From Heterohyrax brucei (Eukaryota > Chordata > Mammalia > Hyracoidea > Procaviidae), in NCBI GenBank assembly GCA_028571685.1, contig CM053141.1:72153833-72217832 (forward strand): a stretch of DNA of 64,000 bases, given 5' to 3'. Made by a program: the position numbers and the translations under genes. Positions 23,503 to 35,398 of this stretch are shown here, piece by piece; within the stretch, counting starts at the first letter, position 1, and every line of letters begins with the position of its first letter. The notes beneath the pieces are model-generated. The model did no database searches, was not told the DNA's origin, and was given only the letters and a program-made list of their open reading frames with translations.

Positions 23503-23850
23503 CAGTAAGTGTTTAATAGTAGCAATAACAAAAATATTTTTGATGACTCAAAGAACTACTAGACAATGTTTTTCAGCAAAAAAGAAACCTAAGCCCAGGA
23601 AGTAAAAACAGAATTCAAGACAAAAGAGTCACCCAAGAAGTAAGTAGACATGTTGGTAGATCCAAATAACGATTAATAATAAAATATAATAACAACTTTT
23701 TTGTGTGTCATGGATAAAAACAAAATAAACTACTAATATTAGACAAATTCCATAGACAGAGACTAGAGAGAGATAGCTATTAACTTTTTATTTAATTTTT
23801 TATAAGCTTTACTTTGATTTGATTTGTATTTTAATTTGCTAGTGCATATG

Positions 23851-24013
23851 TTGGAGACCTGATGGCACAAGGTTAAGAGTCTGGCTGCTAACCAAAAGGC
23901 TGGCACTTTCCATCCACCAGTAACTTCTTGGAAGCCCTGTGAGGCAGCTCTGCTCTTTCCTACAGGGTCAAGCTGAGTTTGGAATCAATGCAATGCCAAA
24001 GGGTTTGTTTTGG
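23851..24013 (+). mobile_element. AfroSINE, short form
   Basis: TGGAGACCTGATGGCACAAG, GGCTGCTAACCAAAAGGCTG, AATCAATGCAATGCCAAAGG tail. Confidence 0.85.
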
Positions 24014-24072
24014 CTTAGCATACATGTTAAAAATATAAGGGTTCTGTGATTTTTGCTTCTAAGATAGCCCTT

Positions 24073-24616
24073 TACCATGGATTGAACTGTGTCCCCGCAA
24101 AGTGTATGTAGTGGCTGGGCCATGATTCCCAGTATTTCATGAACTGGTCAGCAAAAAGGAGGAATATTTTTTCCTCCATTTTGTGATTTTCCTGTACTGC
24201 TATGTTAAAGAGGATTAGGGTGAGAGTGTAAAGCACTTCCTAAGGTCACCTCCCTGCTCCACTGTAAAGGGAGTCTCCTTGGAGACGTTTATCATCCTTT
24301 ATCCTTTTATCCTACAAGAGATAAAAGGAAAGGAAAGCAAGCAGAGAGCTGGGAACCTCACACCATCAAGAAAGCAGTACTGGGAGTAGAGTGTATCCTT
24401 CAGACGTGAGGTTCCTGTGCCAAGATGCTCCCTGACCAAAGACTGAGGCAACACAAAGATCTTCCTCCAGAGCTGACAGAGGGAAAGTCTTCCCCTGGAG
24501 TGAACACTGTGAATTTGGACTTATAGCCTACTGGACTGTGTAAGAATAAACATTTCTCTTTTTAAAGCCATCCATTCATGAAATTTCTGTTAGTGCAGTA
24601 CCAGACAACTAAAATA
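24073..24616 (+). mobile_element. Solo LTR, ERVL-MaLR type
   Basis: 544-bp LTR of the family seen eight times in the window: TGGATTGAACTGTGTCCCC near the start, AAGAGATAAAAGGAAAGGAA in the middle, GAATTTGGACTTATAGCCTA, AATAAACATTTCTCTTTTTA (polyadenylation signal) and TTTCTGTTAGTGCAGTACCA at the end. It is flanked by CCCTT (24068-24072) and CCCTT (24617-24621), the 5-bp duplication expected of ERVL elements. No internal sequence, so it is a recombined solo LTR. Confidence 0.88.
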
Positions 24617-24621
24617 CCCTT

Positions 24622-25174
24622 GCACCTGAAAATCCAGACAAGAAACATCAAACAACCGCCCTCAAGCACTGGATATCAGGCAATGAGGATAGCGATTTCT
24701 GAGAAACTGGAAATAAACAATTGCCCTGACCACAAAAGGCAAGTCAGCTAAACATTACAGGGCAAAGTACCAGAAAGAAAAGAGCTGCACAGAGAAGGAA
24801 CTCTGAAGATCTTCAGAGGGCTCCTTCAAATAATCTGTTGAGTACTCATTAGCATGTACACATGAGGAAAGTATCCAAGGCTGGAGAAGAACCACACAAA
24901 AAAACTATAATAGAGCTCACACAGGATTGGAATAGTGCCTGTGTAAACAATGGTCAGATTAGGTAACCTCGTAATTCATAGGGTGTGTTTAGTTACTAAG
25001 AAGAGTCTCACTTACATAGTGGGGAACCTCTCGGTCCACCTACCAAATCCAAATTAAAACAAACCCCAAAAGAATTAAACTGTTTTTGAGAAACTTAAAC
25101 AAGTCTCAGAACAAAGCTTAAAAGTGTTTGGAATTTTAAAATATCTAGCACTCAACAAGGTAAAATTGGTCATG
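24622..25174. other. Possible old L1 5' region
   Basis: A-rich coding-strand composition with AACAAACCCCAAAAGAATTA and GCACTCAACAAGGTAAAATT, which recall the region before ORF1 in ancient L1s. The LTR at 25180 interrupts it. Assignment is tentative. Confidence 0.3.
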
Positions 25175-25179
25175 TTTAA

Positions 25180-25760
25180 TGTCATGAATCGAATTATGTC
25201 CCCCCAAAATGTGTGTCAACTTGCCTAGGCCATGATACCCAGTGTTACGGGGCAGTCTTCCATTTGGAGATTTGATGTAATTTTCCTGTGTGTTATAAAT
25301 CCTAATCTCCACCTGTGGTTAATGAGGCAAGATTAGATTATGTTAAAGAAATTTAGGGTAGGATGCAACACCCTTACTCAGGTCACGTACTTGATCAGAT
25401 GTAAAGGGACTTCCCCTGGGATGTGGCCCTCTACATCTTTTAGCTTTCAAGAGATAAAAGGGAAGTGAAGCACGTGCAATGATAGGGACGTCCTACCACT
25501 AAAAATAAGGAATTGGAAGGGGGGTGGGTCTTTTGGACCCAGAATCCCTACTCTGAGAATCTGCTAAACCAGGGGAAAATTGATGTCAAGGACCTTCCTC
25601 CGGAGCTGATGGAGGGAAAAAGCTCCTCCCACCCGATCCCCCGAGTTGGCACCCTGAATTTGTACTGCTAGCCTTCTAGACCATGAGAGAATAGTTTTCT
25701 TTTTATTAAAGCCATCCACTTGTCATATTTCTGTTACAGAAGTACTAGATAACTAAGACA
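25180..25760 (+). mobile_element. Solo LTR, ERVL-MaLR type
   Basis: 581 bp from TGTCATGAATCGAATTATGT to AGATAACTAAGACA, with TG...CA ends and the longest 5' region of the family here (includes CCTAATCTCCACCTGTGGTT and ACACCCTTACTCAGGTCACG). TTTAA (25175-25179) and ATTAA (25761-25765) flank it, matching at 4 of 5. Confidence 0.9.
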
Positions 25761-25765
25761 ATTAA

Positions 25766-26151
25766 TTATCACACTGAAAAGAACACTTGTACAATCATAT
25801 TGATATAGATAAATATTAAGTCAAAATCCCTTTTATTAGGAAAAAAAAGATCAAACCTGCTGCCATCATCCCTTTTATAGAATGCAGAAAGTTTTTTATT
25901 TAAGGATAAAAGATGCAATGAACCAGAAAGTAAAATATTATGGAATCCATATGCACATAGAAGAATGGTCTCAAACTATGCAATGCTGAAATAAAAAAAA
26001 AAAAAAATCTACTCCTCACTTTTCAACTGTCTCACTATTCATCATTAAGCATTTATGATACTAGTAGAAAAATCTACTACCCAACTATTTTGTGCACTAA
26101 CAGAATATCTGGCAGTAACACCAAAGCGCAAGATGAAAGTAACGCTGTCTA
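25766..26151. other. AT-rich DNA, nothing recognised
   Basis: Includes an A-run at 25993-26006. It may continue the old L1 suspected upstream, but I cannot show it. Confidence 0.35.
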
Positions 26152-26340
26152 TGAAGGTTAAGGTTATGAGTCACCTTGGCTGAGCCATGATTCTCAATGG
26201 CTTGACAATTATACAGTGATGTAGTTTGACAGCTGTATAATTATATAGTCATCTTCCATTTTGTGATCTGATGTAGTCATTCCTCATTTTTACCTAACAA
26301 CAATTTTCACATAACAACTTGGTCTTTGGAGTCTAGTCAC
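26152..26340 (+). mobile_element. LTR-like fragment, second family
   Basis: GGTTATGAGTCACCTTGGCT, CCATGATTCTCAATGGCTTG and CATCTTCCATTTTGTGATCT. The CTATGATTCTCAATGG block recurs in the element at 52478, so both probably belong to one ERVL-type LTR family. Only the 5' part is present. Confidence 0.45.
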
Positions 26341-26360
26341 GTCAATAAATGATGAGTTGA

Positions 26361-26870
26361 TGTCGTAGATCAAACTGTGTCCTCCAAAAATATGTGTAGC
26401 CATGTGGCTGGGCCATGACTCCCAGTATCTTGTGACTGTCCTTGATTTTGTGGTTTTCCTATGCTGTATGTTAAAGGATTAGGGTGGGGCTGTAAATCCC
26501 TGTATAAGATCACCTCCCTGCTCCACTGTAAAGGGAGTTTCCCTGGAGTATGGCTTGCCCCACCCTTAATCCTTTCAGCCTGCAAGAGATAAAAGGAAAA
26601 AATTGGGAACCTCCTACCATCAAGAAAGCTGCACTGGGAGAAGAGCGCGTCCTTCAGACCTGAGGTTCCTGGGCCAAGATGCTCCCTGAACAAAGACTGA
26701 TGCAATACCAGACTTTCCTCCAGAGCTGACAGGGGGAAAGGCCATCCCCTGGAGTGGACACTCAGAATATGGATTTGCAGCATACTGGACTCCGTAAAAA
26801 TAAACCTTCCTTTGTTAAAGCCCTACACTCTGTGGCATTTCTGTTAGAGCAGACCTAGATGACTAAAACA
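26361..26870 (+). mobile_element. Solo LTR, ERVL-MaLR type, perfect 5-bp duplication
   Basis: 510 bp from TGTCGTAGATCAAACTGTGT to AGATGACTAAAACA, bounded by GTTGA at 26356-26360 and 26871-26875. AATAAACCTTCCTTTGTTAA near 26800 supplies the polyadenylation signal. A 137-codon open frame on the minus strand (26370-26783) is antisense to the LTR and has no coding features. Confidence 0.93.
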
Positions 26871-27119
26871 GTTGATATATACTGAAAAATAATTTCAAAA
26901 TCATAATGGGATAATTACACACGCCTTACTTAGAAGCATCATTCAAATAAATAAAAGAATAGCAATGTTGTAGAAAATCTGAACAACGAAAATATATTAG
27001 CTTAATTTAATAAATGTGTACAGAAATTTGGCACCATAATTAGAAAATATATACTTCATAAACACAACAGAGTACGAAAATTGCAAATAGGAACTTATAT
27101 AACATGAATACCTCAGGCT

Positions 27120-27425
27120 GGTCATTCCTTAACTACTACCGAGAACCTTTCCAAACTAGCCTGCAGGAGAGGTTACATCTGAGATGAGAGGATATCTGAG
27201 ATATGTGGACATCTGAGATGAGAGGACATCTGAAACACAATGGCCTGCTAACTGCCAGACGTATGAGTGAAACCATCCTAGACATCTGTCACAGCTGAAC
27301 TACCAGCTGATGGCAGCCATATGAATGAGCCCTGGCAAGACTGTATAATAACCACCCAAGTTCAACCAAACTACTGACCTACAGAAATCATGAGCTAAGT
27401 TAATGACTATTTTAAGACTGCACAT
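27120..27425 (+). mobile_element. MLT1-like LTR fragment
   Basis: GCCAGACGTATGAGTGAAAC, GATGGCAGCCATATGAATGA, AACTACTGACCTACAGAAAT, CATGAGCTAAGTTAATG follow the order of the 3' half of old MLT1-type LTRs. A local tandem duplication around GAGATGAGAGGA (27181-27236) precedes it. Confidence 0.55.
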
Positions 27426-27531
27426 ATTGAGATGCAAAAAAAGCTAACTGATAGAAACCAGAAAATACAAGTTCAATCAGAAAAAAAAAACAAAAAACCC
27501 TTTTAATAATTAAGGGGTTGTCTTAGTACCC

Positions 27532-27700
27532 AGACACCCTGGTGGCATAGTGGTTAAGTGCTATAGCTTCTAACCAGAATGTCAGCTGTTCAGATCCACC
27601 AAGCACTCCTTGGAACTCTATCAGGCAGTTCTACCCTGTCCTATAGGGTCGCTATGAATCAGAATCAACTTGATGGCAATGGGTTTGCTTGTTTGCTTGT
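27532..27700 (+). mobile_element. AfroSINE, short form
   Basis: ACACCCTGGTGGCATAGTGG through CTATAGGGTCGCTATGAATC, tail GGGTTTGCTTGTTTGCTTG. It abuts the next LTR directly. Confidence 0.92.
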
Positions 27701-28207
27701 TGTTCTTAAGTATCTAGTGCTGCTGTGACAGAAATACCACAATTAGATGCCTTTAACAGAGAGAAACTTGTTCTCTCACAGTCCAGAAGGCTAGAAGTCC
27801 AAATTTAAGGCACTAGCTCTAGGGGAAACTCTGTCAGCTCTTGGAGGAAGTTTCTTTTCATCAGTCTTCTCCTGAATGAGGAACTTCTCAGTACAAAGAC
27901 CTTGGGTCCAAAGGATATGCTATTTTCCTGGCTCTTGTTTTCCTGGTGGTTTAAAGTCCCCATCTGTCTCTACTTCTCTCTTTTGAATATCAAAAGAAAT
28001 TGACTTAAGACAAACTTTGATCTTATAGATTGAGTCCTGCTCTTTAACATACCTGCCACTAATCCCACCTCATCAACAGCTTAATGACCAGGTTTACAAA
28101 ACACAGAGAAATCACATCAGACGTCAAGCGAGTGGATAACCATACAACAATGGGAATCCTGGTCTAGCGAAACTGACAGATATTTTGGAGGACACAATTC
28201 ATGCCAG
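27701..28207 (-). mobile_element. LTR, ERVL-MaLR type
   Basis: Reverse orientation of the same family: TATCTAGTGCTGCTGTGACA (LTR 3' end), CACAGTCCAGAAGGCTAGAA, TCCTGGCTCTTGTTTTCCTG, closing at GGAGGACACAATTCATGCCA. The outermost bases have decayed and no duplication can be read. Confidence 0.82.
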
Positions 28208-28274
28208 GGTCAAAGAAGTAACCACATTTGAATGTATAGAACACTGAGAAGTTGTATATCACATCATTAAGGGC

Positions 28275-28495
28275 ACAGGTGCAAAGCCAGGTCACCTAAG
28301 TTCAAATTGACCTCTGCACTTGGGAGCAATGTAATCCTTGTGTAAAAGTTTTAAAATCTCTGTCCCTTAATCATCTTCTCATAAAACTGGAATGATGATG
28401 ACATCTATCTCATAGGGTTTTAGTGAAACAATGATGAACCAAAAGAAGTAAAACACTATGCTAAACCCTCCAGGTATTATTATGATGTTACATAC
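28275..28495 (-). mobile_element. MIR SINE
   Basis: AAGTTCAAATTGACCTCTGC, TAATCATCTTCTCATAAAAC, ATCTCATAGGGTTTTAGTGA, ACACTATGCTAAACCCTCCA: typical MIR order in reverse. Confidence 0.7.
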
Positions 28496-28508
28496 AACAG
28501 CTGTTGGC

Positions 28509-28534
28509 ACTTGGCTTGGCTTGGCTTGGCTTTG
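28509..28534. repeat. TTGGC pentamer repeat
   Basis: Four perfect CTTGG units followed by one with a T for G. Confidence 0.85.
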
Positions 28535-29302
28535 CTGTTATCATTTCTAATTAAATGAAGAAAAACACAGCACTAAAAAGATGGTGATTTGTAGTCAGCA
28601 TTATATTAGAAGAAAATTTATAAATTTATGTACATATAAGAAATATTAATATTGATGCATATAATTCTGTAATTTTAAAAAATCACAAAATTTTTAAGTT
28701 ATTTTTTAAACAGTAATGTAAAGATGAAATCAGAATTGTATAATTTCAAAAAAATAACAATAAAGTAGATTTTAAAAAACCTAAAAATTAGTTCTTGGAA
28801 ATGAATATAAATTTTTCACAACATTCATAAGAAAAAAGACAGTCAAGGCATAAATAAGCAATATTAGAAATAAAAGGGGCTATATAAATATGGAATTAAA
28901 CAAGCATTAGGAAGATATAGGTAGACTTGAAATTTTAAAAAAGTATTTTTAGAAATGATTTTGAAAGTTTCACTGAGCAGTTTTCCAGAAAAATGGTTGT
29001 ATAACCATCAAATAAATTAAATCAAAAGTAAAAAACAATTTACCCACCCAATAGCACCAAATCCATACAGCATCACAGATGAATTGTTACCAAACCAAAA
29101 AAGTAAACCTCAATTCCATTTTAAACAGCTGTTCCAGAAAACAAAATAAGGGGAAATCCCTCAGTCCTCAGTGCCTCTTAGGAAGCTGGTATTCCTTTGA
29201 ATCTCAAACATGTGAAGGGCAATATAGGAGAAGAAAATTAAAGGTCAGCCATGCACACAAACCCAGATATAACATTAGTAAAGTGACTTTTCTGCCGAAA
29301 TA

Positions 29303-29500
29303 ATGCTGGCCAGAAAACAATGGGCAGACACATTCAAAGCCCTGAATGAGAAAAACTTCCATCCCAGAATAATTTATCCCGCTAAACTGTGTATCAAATA
29401 TAATGGTGAAACTAACACTTTTGAAAATAAAGAGAAATTTGTAGACTTCACAAAAGCTAAACCCAAATTACACAAAATATTGAAAGAAGCTCTTCCCTAA
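29303..29500 (+). pseudogene. L1 ORF1 C-terminal domain
   Basis: 65 codons open to a natural stop. It resembles the ORF1p C-terminal domain, which helps the RNA-binding protein of L1 act as a nucleic-acid chaperone: LARKQWADTFKALNEKNFHP, then YPAKL, and a closing KPKLHKILKEALP before the TAA. The coiled coil and RRM-like domain upstream are not readable. The methionine is incidental; the original frame would begin far upstream. Confidence 0.75.
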
Positions 29501-29927
29501 GTATATGTTTTAGGTGATAATTTAAAGTACTTCATCCAAATTTCTAATCAGTTAAGGAAGGCACAAAACTTCACCAAACCAAGCCCAAAACTACAATATT
29601 ATAATAAGAGAATCCATGATCATATCATGACAATTACAATGCCATCATATTAAAAGAGGGATACACTACAATATAGTTGTTGTTGATGTAGTGACAGTTT
29701 CTGGCTCCTAAAATAGTTAAAATTTATTTCAATAATTATATGTTAAGGGGGATTAGATATGTAGCCATAGGACTGATTAATAATATACCATTTGAAATGA
29801 AAAATCACAATACAGGAGTCTCAACAAATATAAAATCAAAACTCATACCATCCACAAAGAAGAATGTCCCAGAACAGATTAATAAGAACAACAGAGAAAA
29901 CACCAACATGAAAATAAACATATCACA

Positions 29928-30185
29928 ATGGCAGCACTGAACACACGCATATCAATAATCACATTGAATGTAAATGAACTGAACGCTTCAGTAAAGAGAC
30001 AGCGAGTGATATCATGGATCAAAAGACATGACCCATCTATATGTTGCTTACAAGAAACACATCTTAGACTTAAAGATAAGAACAGGTTGAGAATTAAAGG
30101 TTGGAATAATATATATCAAGCTAATAATACACGAAAAAGAGCAGGTGTGGCAATATTAAACTCAGATACAACATTAGTAAAGTGA
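29928..30185 (+). pseudogene. L1 ORF2 endonuclease N-terminus
   Basis: 85 codons starting about 430 bp after the ORF1 stop, as in L1. Residues 10-50 include ITLNVNELNASVKRQRVISW and DPSICCLQETHL; the asparagine and the QETHL glutamate fit the APE-type active site that nicks target DNA. The frame ends in AILNSDTTLVK followed by TGA, after which endonuclease similarity is lost. The last bases, ACATTAGTAAAGTGA, are a near repeat of 29269-29286. Confidence 0.8.
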
Positions 30186-30488
30186 ATACAAAACTATAAA
30201 CCAAAAAAAAGGGGAAGATGAGGAATAAGAAGAGAGAAGTAAGCTGAAGAAAGTTTAGTATAACCTAATATTAGGAAAATATTACATGCAATTTACTACA
30301 ATTCTTTAACAAACAGAAAATATCATCTCAATAAATGCTGGAAAAAATCCATAAAAATTTGACACAGACTTATGATAAAAATGAAAGTTAATTCCTCCTT
30401 ATAGCTAATTAGAACTAGAAAATAACTTATTTAACTTTAGATAAATTTAGGTACCAAAATCTACAGTATAGCAAACACTATCTTTAAT

Positions 30489-30654
30489 TAAAAAAAAAAA
30501 ACCCACTGCTGATGAATTGATTCCGACTCATAGCAACCCTATAGTACAGAGTAGAACTTCTCTGTAGAGTTTCCAAGGAACACCTGGCTGACTCGAACTG
30601 CCAACCTTTTGGTTAGTAGATGTACCATTTAACTACTACAGCACCAGGGTTTCC
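30489..30654 (-). mobile_element. AfroSINE, short form
   Basis: Reverse copy with A-rich tail at the left, GATTCCGACTCATAGCAACC, TTTCCAAGGAACACCTGGCT and head AACTACTACAGCACCAGGG. It interrupts L1 ORF2 remnants. Confidence 0.92.
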
Positions 30655-31599
30655 AGTATCTGTAACAGAGAAACTTAAAACGAATTTCATTTAAAGTTAG
30701 GAGGATAAGAATACCTGCAGTTACCCCATTATTCAACAACGTATGGAGGTTCCTAGTTAATGCAATAAAGAAAAGGATACCAGAGGTATATAAATTGAGA
30801 AAAAAGAGAGAAAATTGTCAGAAGATAATTTTTAGAAATTAAAAAGTTTATTAGATATCAGCTTAATAAATTATAAACAATAGGTTTCCTAACCTTCAAT
30901 ACAAAATTAGAAACTATAGCTGTTTAAATATTCACATTAGCGAGAAATTACATACAATCTAGAAATAAATCTAACATAAGATATATAAAGATCTCTGAAG
31001 AAAATAATATAACTTAATAAAAAGATAAAATGGCATATTTATGGAGGGAAATATTAACATATACACTTATCAATTTTACCTAAATAATGAAGTACTTTTG
31101 ATTAAAAATCTAATTTTAGTGGATCTTTAAAAGTTAATTCTGAAATCCCTATGAAAATTCTGAGAGTCAAAGATAGCGATCATTTTTCACAAATAAGAAG
31201 AGAAGGACCTACCCCACCAGATGTTACCATTGTAAGAGTCCTAGTAATTACAACAGCAGGATAGTAGCACAAGGAGACTCCAAAACTTACTCAGGCATAA
31301 ATGGCAACTTATGAGGGAAACATGACTTATTTCATGAGCAATGGGATACATAAGGATTTTTAAAGGAAAATGCAGAGAGAGAAAATAACAATAAATCATA
31401 ATGTATTGAGAGTTTACTGTATTTGCGAAATTAACTTTTTTTTACAATAAAAGACATATAAAGTTAAAAGTAAGTCACAACCTGGGAAAAAATACAAGTT
31501 AAAATTACATTACAACCCAAGCAGCATTGCACATAGAGTACATCAAGAACAAATCATTAAGCACAAAAAACAATCACACCATTGTAAACAAAACAAACA

Positions 31600-32064
31600 A
31601 AAATGGGCAAAGAATATTGTACTGGATATCTTTTATTTGCTCCTCCAAACCCATTACCCAACCCTCTCCTCTCTGCCCTATGCCCAAGAGGCTGAGCTGA
31701 TGGCTCCCCTGCCTTAAGCTTCCAGTGTAACTTTGCCCAACAGAGAACATTGGTGTGAAGATCAGCAGAAAGGGGGTGTGTACTCCCCTCATTCTCTCCC
31801 TGCAGGTTGCCTCGGGCTGACTGCATCCCTCAACCAAAGGTCCCAGCTCCCCTCAACAGGGTTATACCTTACAACCTTATCTTCATGGAGTTCCTGTAGA
31901 CTCTCTCTGAGGTCTGTCTTCAGATCCAACCTTTCTTCCAACTTTGTAAAAACTCCTTTTAAAAGCTCTCCTTAAATTACCTTGTTTTGACTCAAATAAC
32001 GCACACCTGATATGTATATTTGCCAACTTCACCCTCTCTCAGTGAGATATATTTATAAGCGTGC
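31600..32064. other. Unassigned GC-richer segment, possibly an LTR
   Basis: Contrasts with the AT-rich L1 on both sides. On the minus strand it reads GGAGGAGCAAATAAAAGATATCC (AATAAA embedded) after a CT/GA-balanced 350-bp stretch, as an LTR might. Open frames on both strands at 31557-31975 overlap each other and have no recognisable domain. No matching second copy is present in the window. Confidence 0.35.
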
Positions 32065-32542
32065 TATCTTAGCCACCTAGTGCTGCTCTAACAGAGATGT
32101 CTTTGAAAAGTTTTATTGTGTCACAATCCAGCAAGGTACAAGCCCAAATTCAGGCCATCAACTCCAGAGGATGCCTTTCTCTGTTGGCTCTAGAGAAAGA
32201 TCCTTATCTTCAATCTTCCCTGAGACTGGGAGCTTCTGAGCTGCAGGGTCTCCAGTTTCTTTTCGAAGGACCTGCTCTGCTCTCAGCACTGCTTGCTGGT
32301 GGCATGAGGTCCCCAAATCTCTCTGCTAGCATCTTTATTTTATATCTCAAGAGACTGCTTCAAGATACAAGAGAAACTTACACATTGAGTCTTACCCCAA
32401 CAACATAACTGTGGCCCATCCTCCTCATTGACATCATAGAGTCAGGGTTTACAGCACATAGGACCATCATGCAATACTAGGAACCATGGCCTAGCCAAGT
32501 GGCTGCACACGATTTTGAAGAAACACAATTCAATCTATGACA
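32065..32542 (-). mobile_element. Solo LTR, ERVL-MaLR type
   Basis: Reverse copy from TATCTTAGCCACCTAGTGCT to CACAATTCAATCTATGACA (478 bp). CGTGC (32060-32064) and TGTGC (32543-32547) flank it, 4 of 5 matching. The plus-strand open frame at 32097-32408 is an antisense shadow. Confidence 0.9.
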
Positions 32543-33075
32543 TGTGCTGTGCAAATTTTTTTACAGCAATGTGTAAAAAGACAAGCTGCCATACCAGTGC
32601 TTGTGAAAATACCTGGAGAGGAAGAGCATGGATGGCAAACCACAAAGAAGATACATGATATTTGTGTAAAATTACAGTATTCTGAGTGTGCAATCTGCTT
32701 CCTGCTGGAACTCTGATTCACACCGATAAGAACAAAATTTAATGGCAAAAAAAAGTACATGTGCAAATACATATGAAAACAACTGCAGAATAACACTTCA
32801 TACCTATCAGATAGGAAGTCATTTCAAAGTTGGGTTTAGGTAGTGGCAAGCTTAACCAGGATTTGGGAAGGTGAGCAGCCAGTGAGCACTATCTTGTACA
32901 CCTGCTTTGAAGAGCAAATGAGCAAACAGTAAAGTTGAAGATGTTCCTCCAGTGTATCCTAGAAATTTCACCTCTCAGCACACATTTTAGAGAAATTCTT
33001 GCACAGATGCACAAGGAAACTAAATTGTTCATAGTGACATCATTTGTTATCATTGTAAAAATAGAAATAACCTAA

Positions 33076-33404
33076 TGTCAGAACACAGGTGTTCAAGATC
33101 AGGAATGCAAGTTCAAGATTTGGGCAGACTCAGTAAAGACAGAGGCTCTGAGGGAGTTCTCATAGCAGGTTTATTGGAGTAAAGGCACAGCAAGGCAGCA
33201 TAGCATCTCAGCCAGCAGCAAATGACCAAAGGCAGCAACCTGTGTTGCAGTGACCTTGTATACTATCTTACACAAAGGTGACTGGCTGCCCATTACAGAA
33301 ACTTCAAGGTTATAAACAAGTTATATAACTACTGCTGAACTAGGTGAATCACAGCCAGCCAGAAGGCCTAAGCAAGACACCTTCCATACTGCATTGTCCT
33401 CACA
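33076..33404 (-). mobile_element. 3' LTR of the minus-strand provirus
   Basis: 329 bp, TGTCAGAACACAGGTGTTCA to CATTGTCCTCACA on the plus strand. It matches the LTR at 37065-37412 along its length. An AATAAA signal (minus strand) is at 33170-33175. The LTRs differ at many sites and by indels, so the insertion is not recent. Confidence 0.92.
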
Positions 33405-33446
33405 TTCCACCCCGAAGGGTGTTTTGCTCACCATGCAATCTAAGTG

Positions 33447-34804
33447 TTAATTCCTCCATGAGGGTCCCTGGGTGAGGCATGGGGCCGCATTAAGCCATAC
33501 GGCACAGCAGCAGTAGAGACAACAACAAAGGAGTACAAGTGCGCATGTCATCCCCAACATAGTAACCATGGTGGCCTGCCAATGAAGTCCCAACTTACAC
33601 CACCACTTGGCCAGAGGATCTCTAATCAGGCTAGTTAGAGACCATGTCTTCTTGGCTAACTGTTCTGGAGCTTGGCTGATATTGCGCATCTAGGATACAA
33701 GTACAAAATTCTTTGTGGAGGAGAGCACATGTTCCCTTTTGGGCTGTGGTCAAGATATCTAAGGCCATACAGTTTTGCAGTACTACTTTTCAGAGTTGAT
33801 ATACACCCTCATCTAACAGAGTCAGGACCCTGCATGTGGTGTTCAGGAGCCCTAGCAGGTGCAGTGCTAAGGAAGTTACCTGTGTCTGGGTCACTATAGC
33901 GGTTGCATGGGGTATGAACAAGGCTAGTGGGTAATACCACCATGCAGTGCACTTGACCCGACATCAATATTGGAATTGCTAGGCCTCCCAGGCAGGGAAT
34001 TCATGATGTGGCCTGACATGTATAGCCAGCCCCAGTGCAGCAGCCAGTCCAATTAAAGGGCAAGTAGGGCCACCCATGGTAACCACAAACCCATGGACTA
34101 CCCCAAAGTATCAGGTGGGCTCTGGCCCTCCTCCTTTGCCAATTGTTGCTCTCCCACCATGTAGTGTCATTCTGTGAAGCAAGACTATACCGCAGGCCCT
34201 CAGGGGTCCACTTGTTCCCCAGTAGTCACTTGTTCTATGCATAAGGGGTCTTTATCCCACAGTTCGAAGGCCTCAGCTGTCAGTCACCACAGGCCAGCCC
34301 AGATAGCATATCCCATCCAAGGCCAGTTGTGTCTCACTTGCTCCCAGGTGGTATTCTGGAGGGGTTCATCACACCGTCACTCATGTGACCATGTCAAATT
34401 TTACCCAGTGACAGGGTAAATTCTCCAAGGAAGAATTTGCAGTGAGCAGCATCTCAGTGCAAACCCAGCAGGCTTCTCTGCCAGGGTATAAGCTCAGTCA
34501 ACCAAAATGTTTCCAATGGCTAGCCTCTGGCCACAAAGAGAAAAAGGTTAGAGAAACCAGGAAAGGGAGCTCTTTCCCATCTGGCAAAATACAAGCCCCT
34601 TGTCCACCCAGGACAAGAGAGTAGACAGCAAGGGTAGTCTCCCTGGCCTTTCACATCATACGTTACCCCAAAGGCACCTTTAAGAACAGTGGGTGCATCT
34701 ACAGGAAGGAATATTGTAATCTTAAGAGGCCGTTCACATCTATCTGCCAGAGTTTCAGTGGTCGCAGCCCCGTTGAATCTGTTCATGGGTGCTCCATAGA
34801 GCAC
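33447..34804 (-). pseudogene. Retroviral env remnant (surface and transmembrane subunits)
   Basis: Read right to left, an open frame at 34804-34520 may be part of the surface subunit. Around 34106-34040 a PFNWTGCC segment resembles the end of a gammaretrovirus-like surface subunit. At 33784-33700 the transmembrane ectodomain is clear: LQNCMALDILTTAQKGTC followed by ALLHKEFC, a CX6CC motif with its first paired cysteine changed to phenylalanine. The last 80 codons (33689-33447) contain a membrane segment (TMLGMTCALVLLCCCLY) and a short cysteine-rich tail, ending 43 bp from the LTR. At least one frameshift separates the ectodomain from the membrane segment, and upstream frames have stops. No functional envelope can be made. 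Confidence 0.72.
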
Positions 34805-35159
34805 ACTTGGCAGGTATGTGTCCCCTGCTGTATATGTCCTTGTGTGTGACTGGCAGACTGCAAGCCTGCCTGATGTCTCTTCACTGCTTTTCTACTGCTC
34901 TTTCATACTCTGAGAGGGAGCTGATCTTCCCTCTAGCTTCAGGCCTCTCCCTGGGACCTGTCAGCACTGCTCGCTCGGTCTCACGCCACCCTCACTGCAA
35001 CCCCACTCCCAGCCTTGGGGAGCAAGTGTGGACCTCTGCTGCTCCACTCACACTGCCCGTGGCTCTCCGTGCAATGCCTCCACAGGTGCCTCCTATACCA
35101 GCAGTTTCTCTGGGGTCATCTGTCCCTATCGCCGACCTCCCCCATCTGCCTGCAGCACC

Positions 35160-35310
35160 CGGCATAGCCAAGGAGCACACACATGCTTGCATACGTGACA
35201 CTACCTTATTTAACTCACAGTAGGCAACTGTCACATGTCAGGAGCCATCAGGCTTCTTCACTGGCCACACTAGAGAGCTGAAGAGGCTCAGCTAACCTCA
35301 GTGTCTACAC
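35160..35310 (-). pseudogene. Reverse transcriptase N-terminal fragment
   Basis: On the minus strand near 35290-35205 the reading WPVKKPDGS, a stop, then TVAYCELNKVV matches the conserved start of the retroviral RT fingers. Downstream RT motifs, including the catalytic YxDD, are absent because the following pol is deleted. Confidence 0.65.
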
Positions 35311-35398
35311 TCAGTGCAATTCGTCAACAGTTTCTCCAAATTTGTGTCCCTTTGGTACAAAATACTGGTTTCACATTTACAACTTTCCTCAGAGCAGG

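Noticed and set aside
26370-26783. 137-codon minus-strand frame
   Set aside because: Lies wholly inside a plus-strand solo LTR with a perfect duplication; related LTRs do not keep the frame.
34789-35223. 144-codon plus-strand frame
   Set aside because: Antisense to the env/pol junction of the same provirus; proline/leucine-rich without motif or signal-peptide context.
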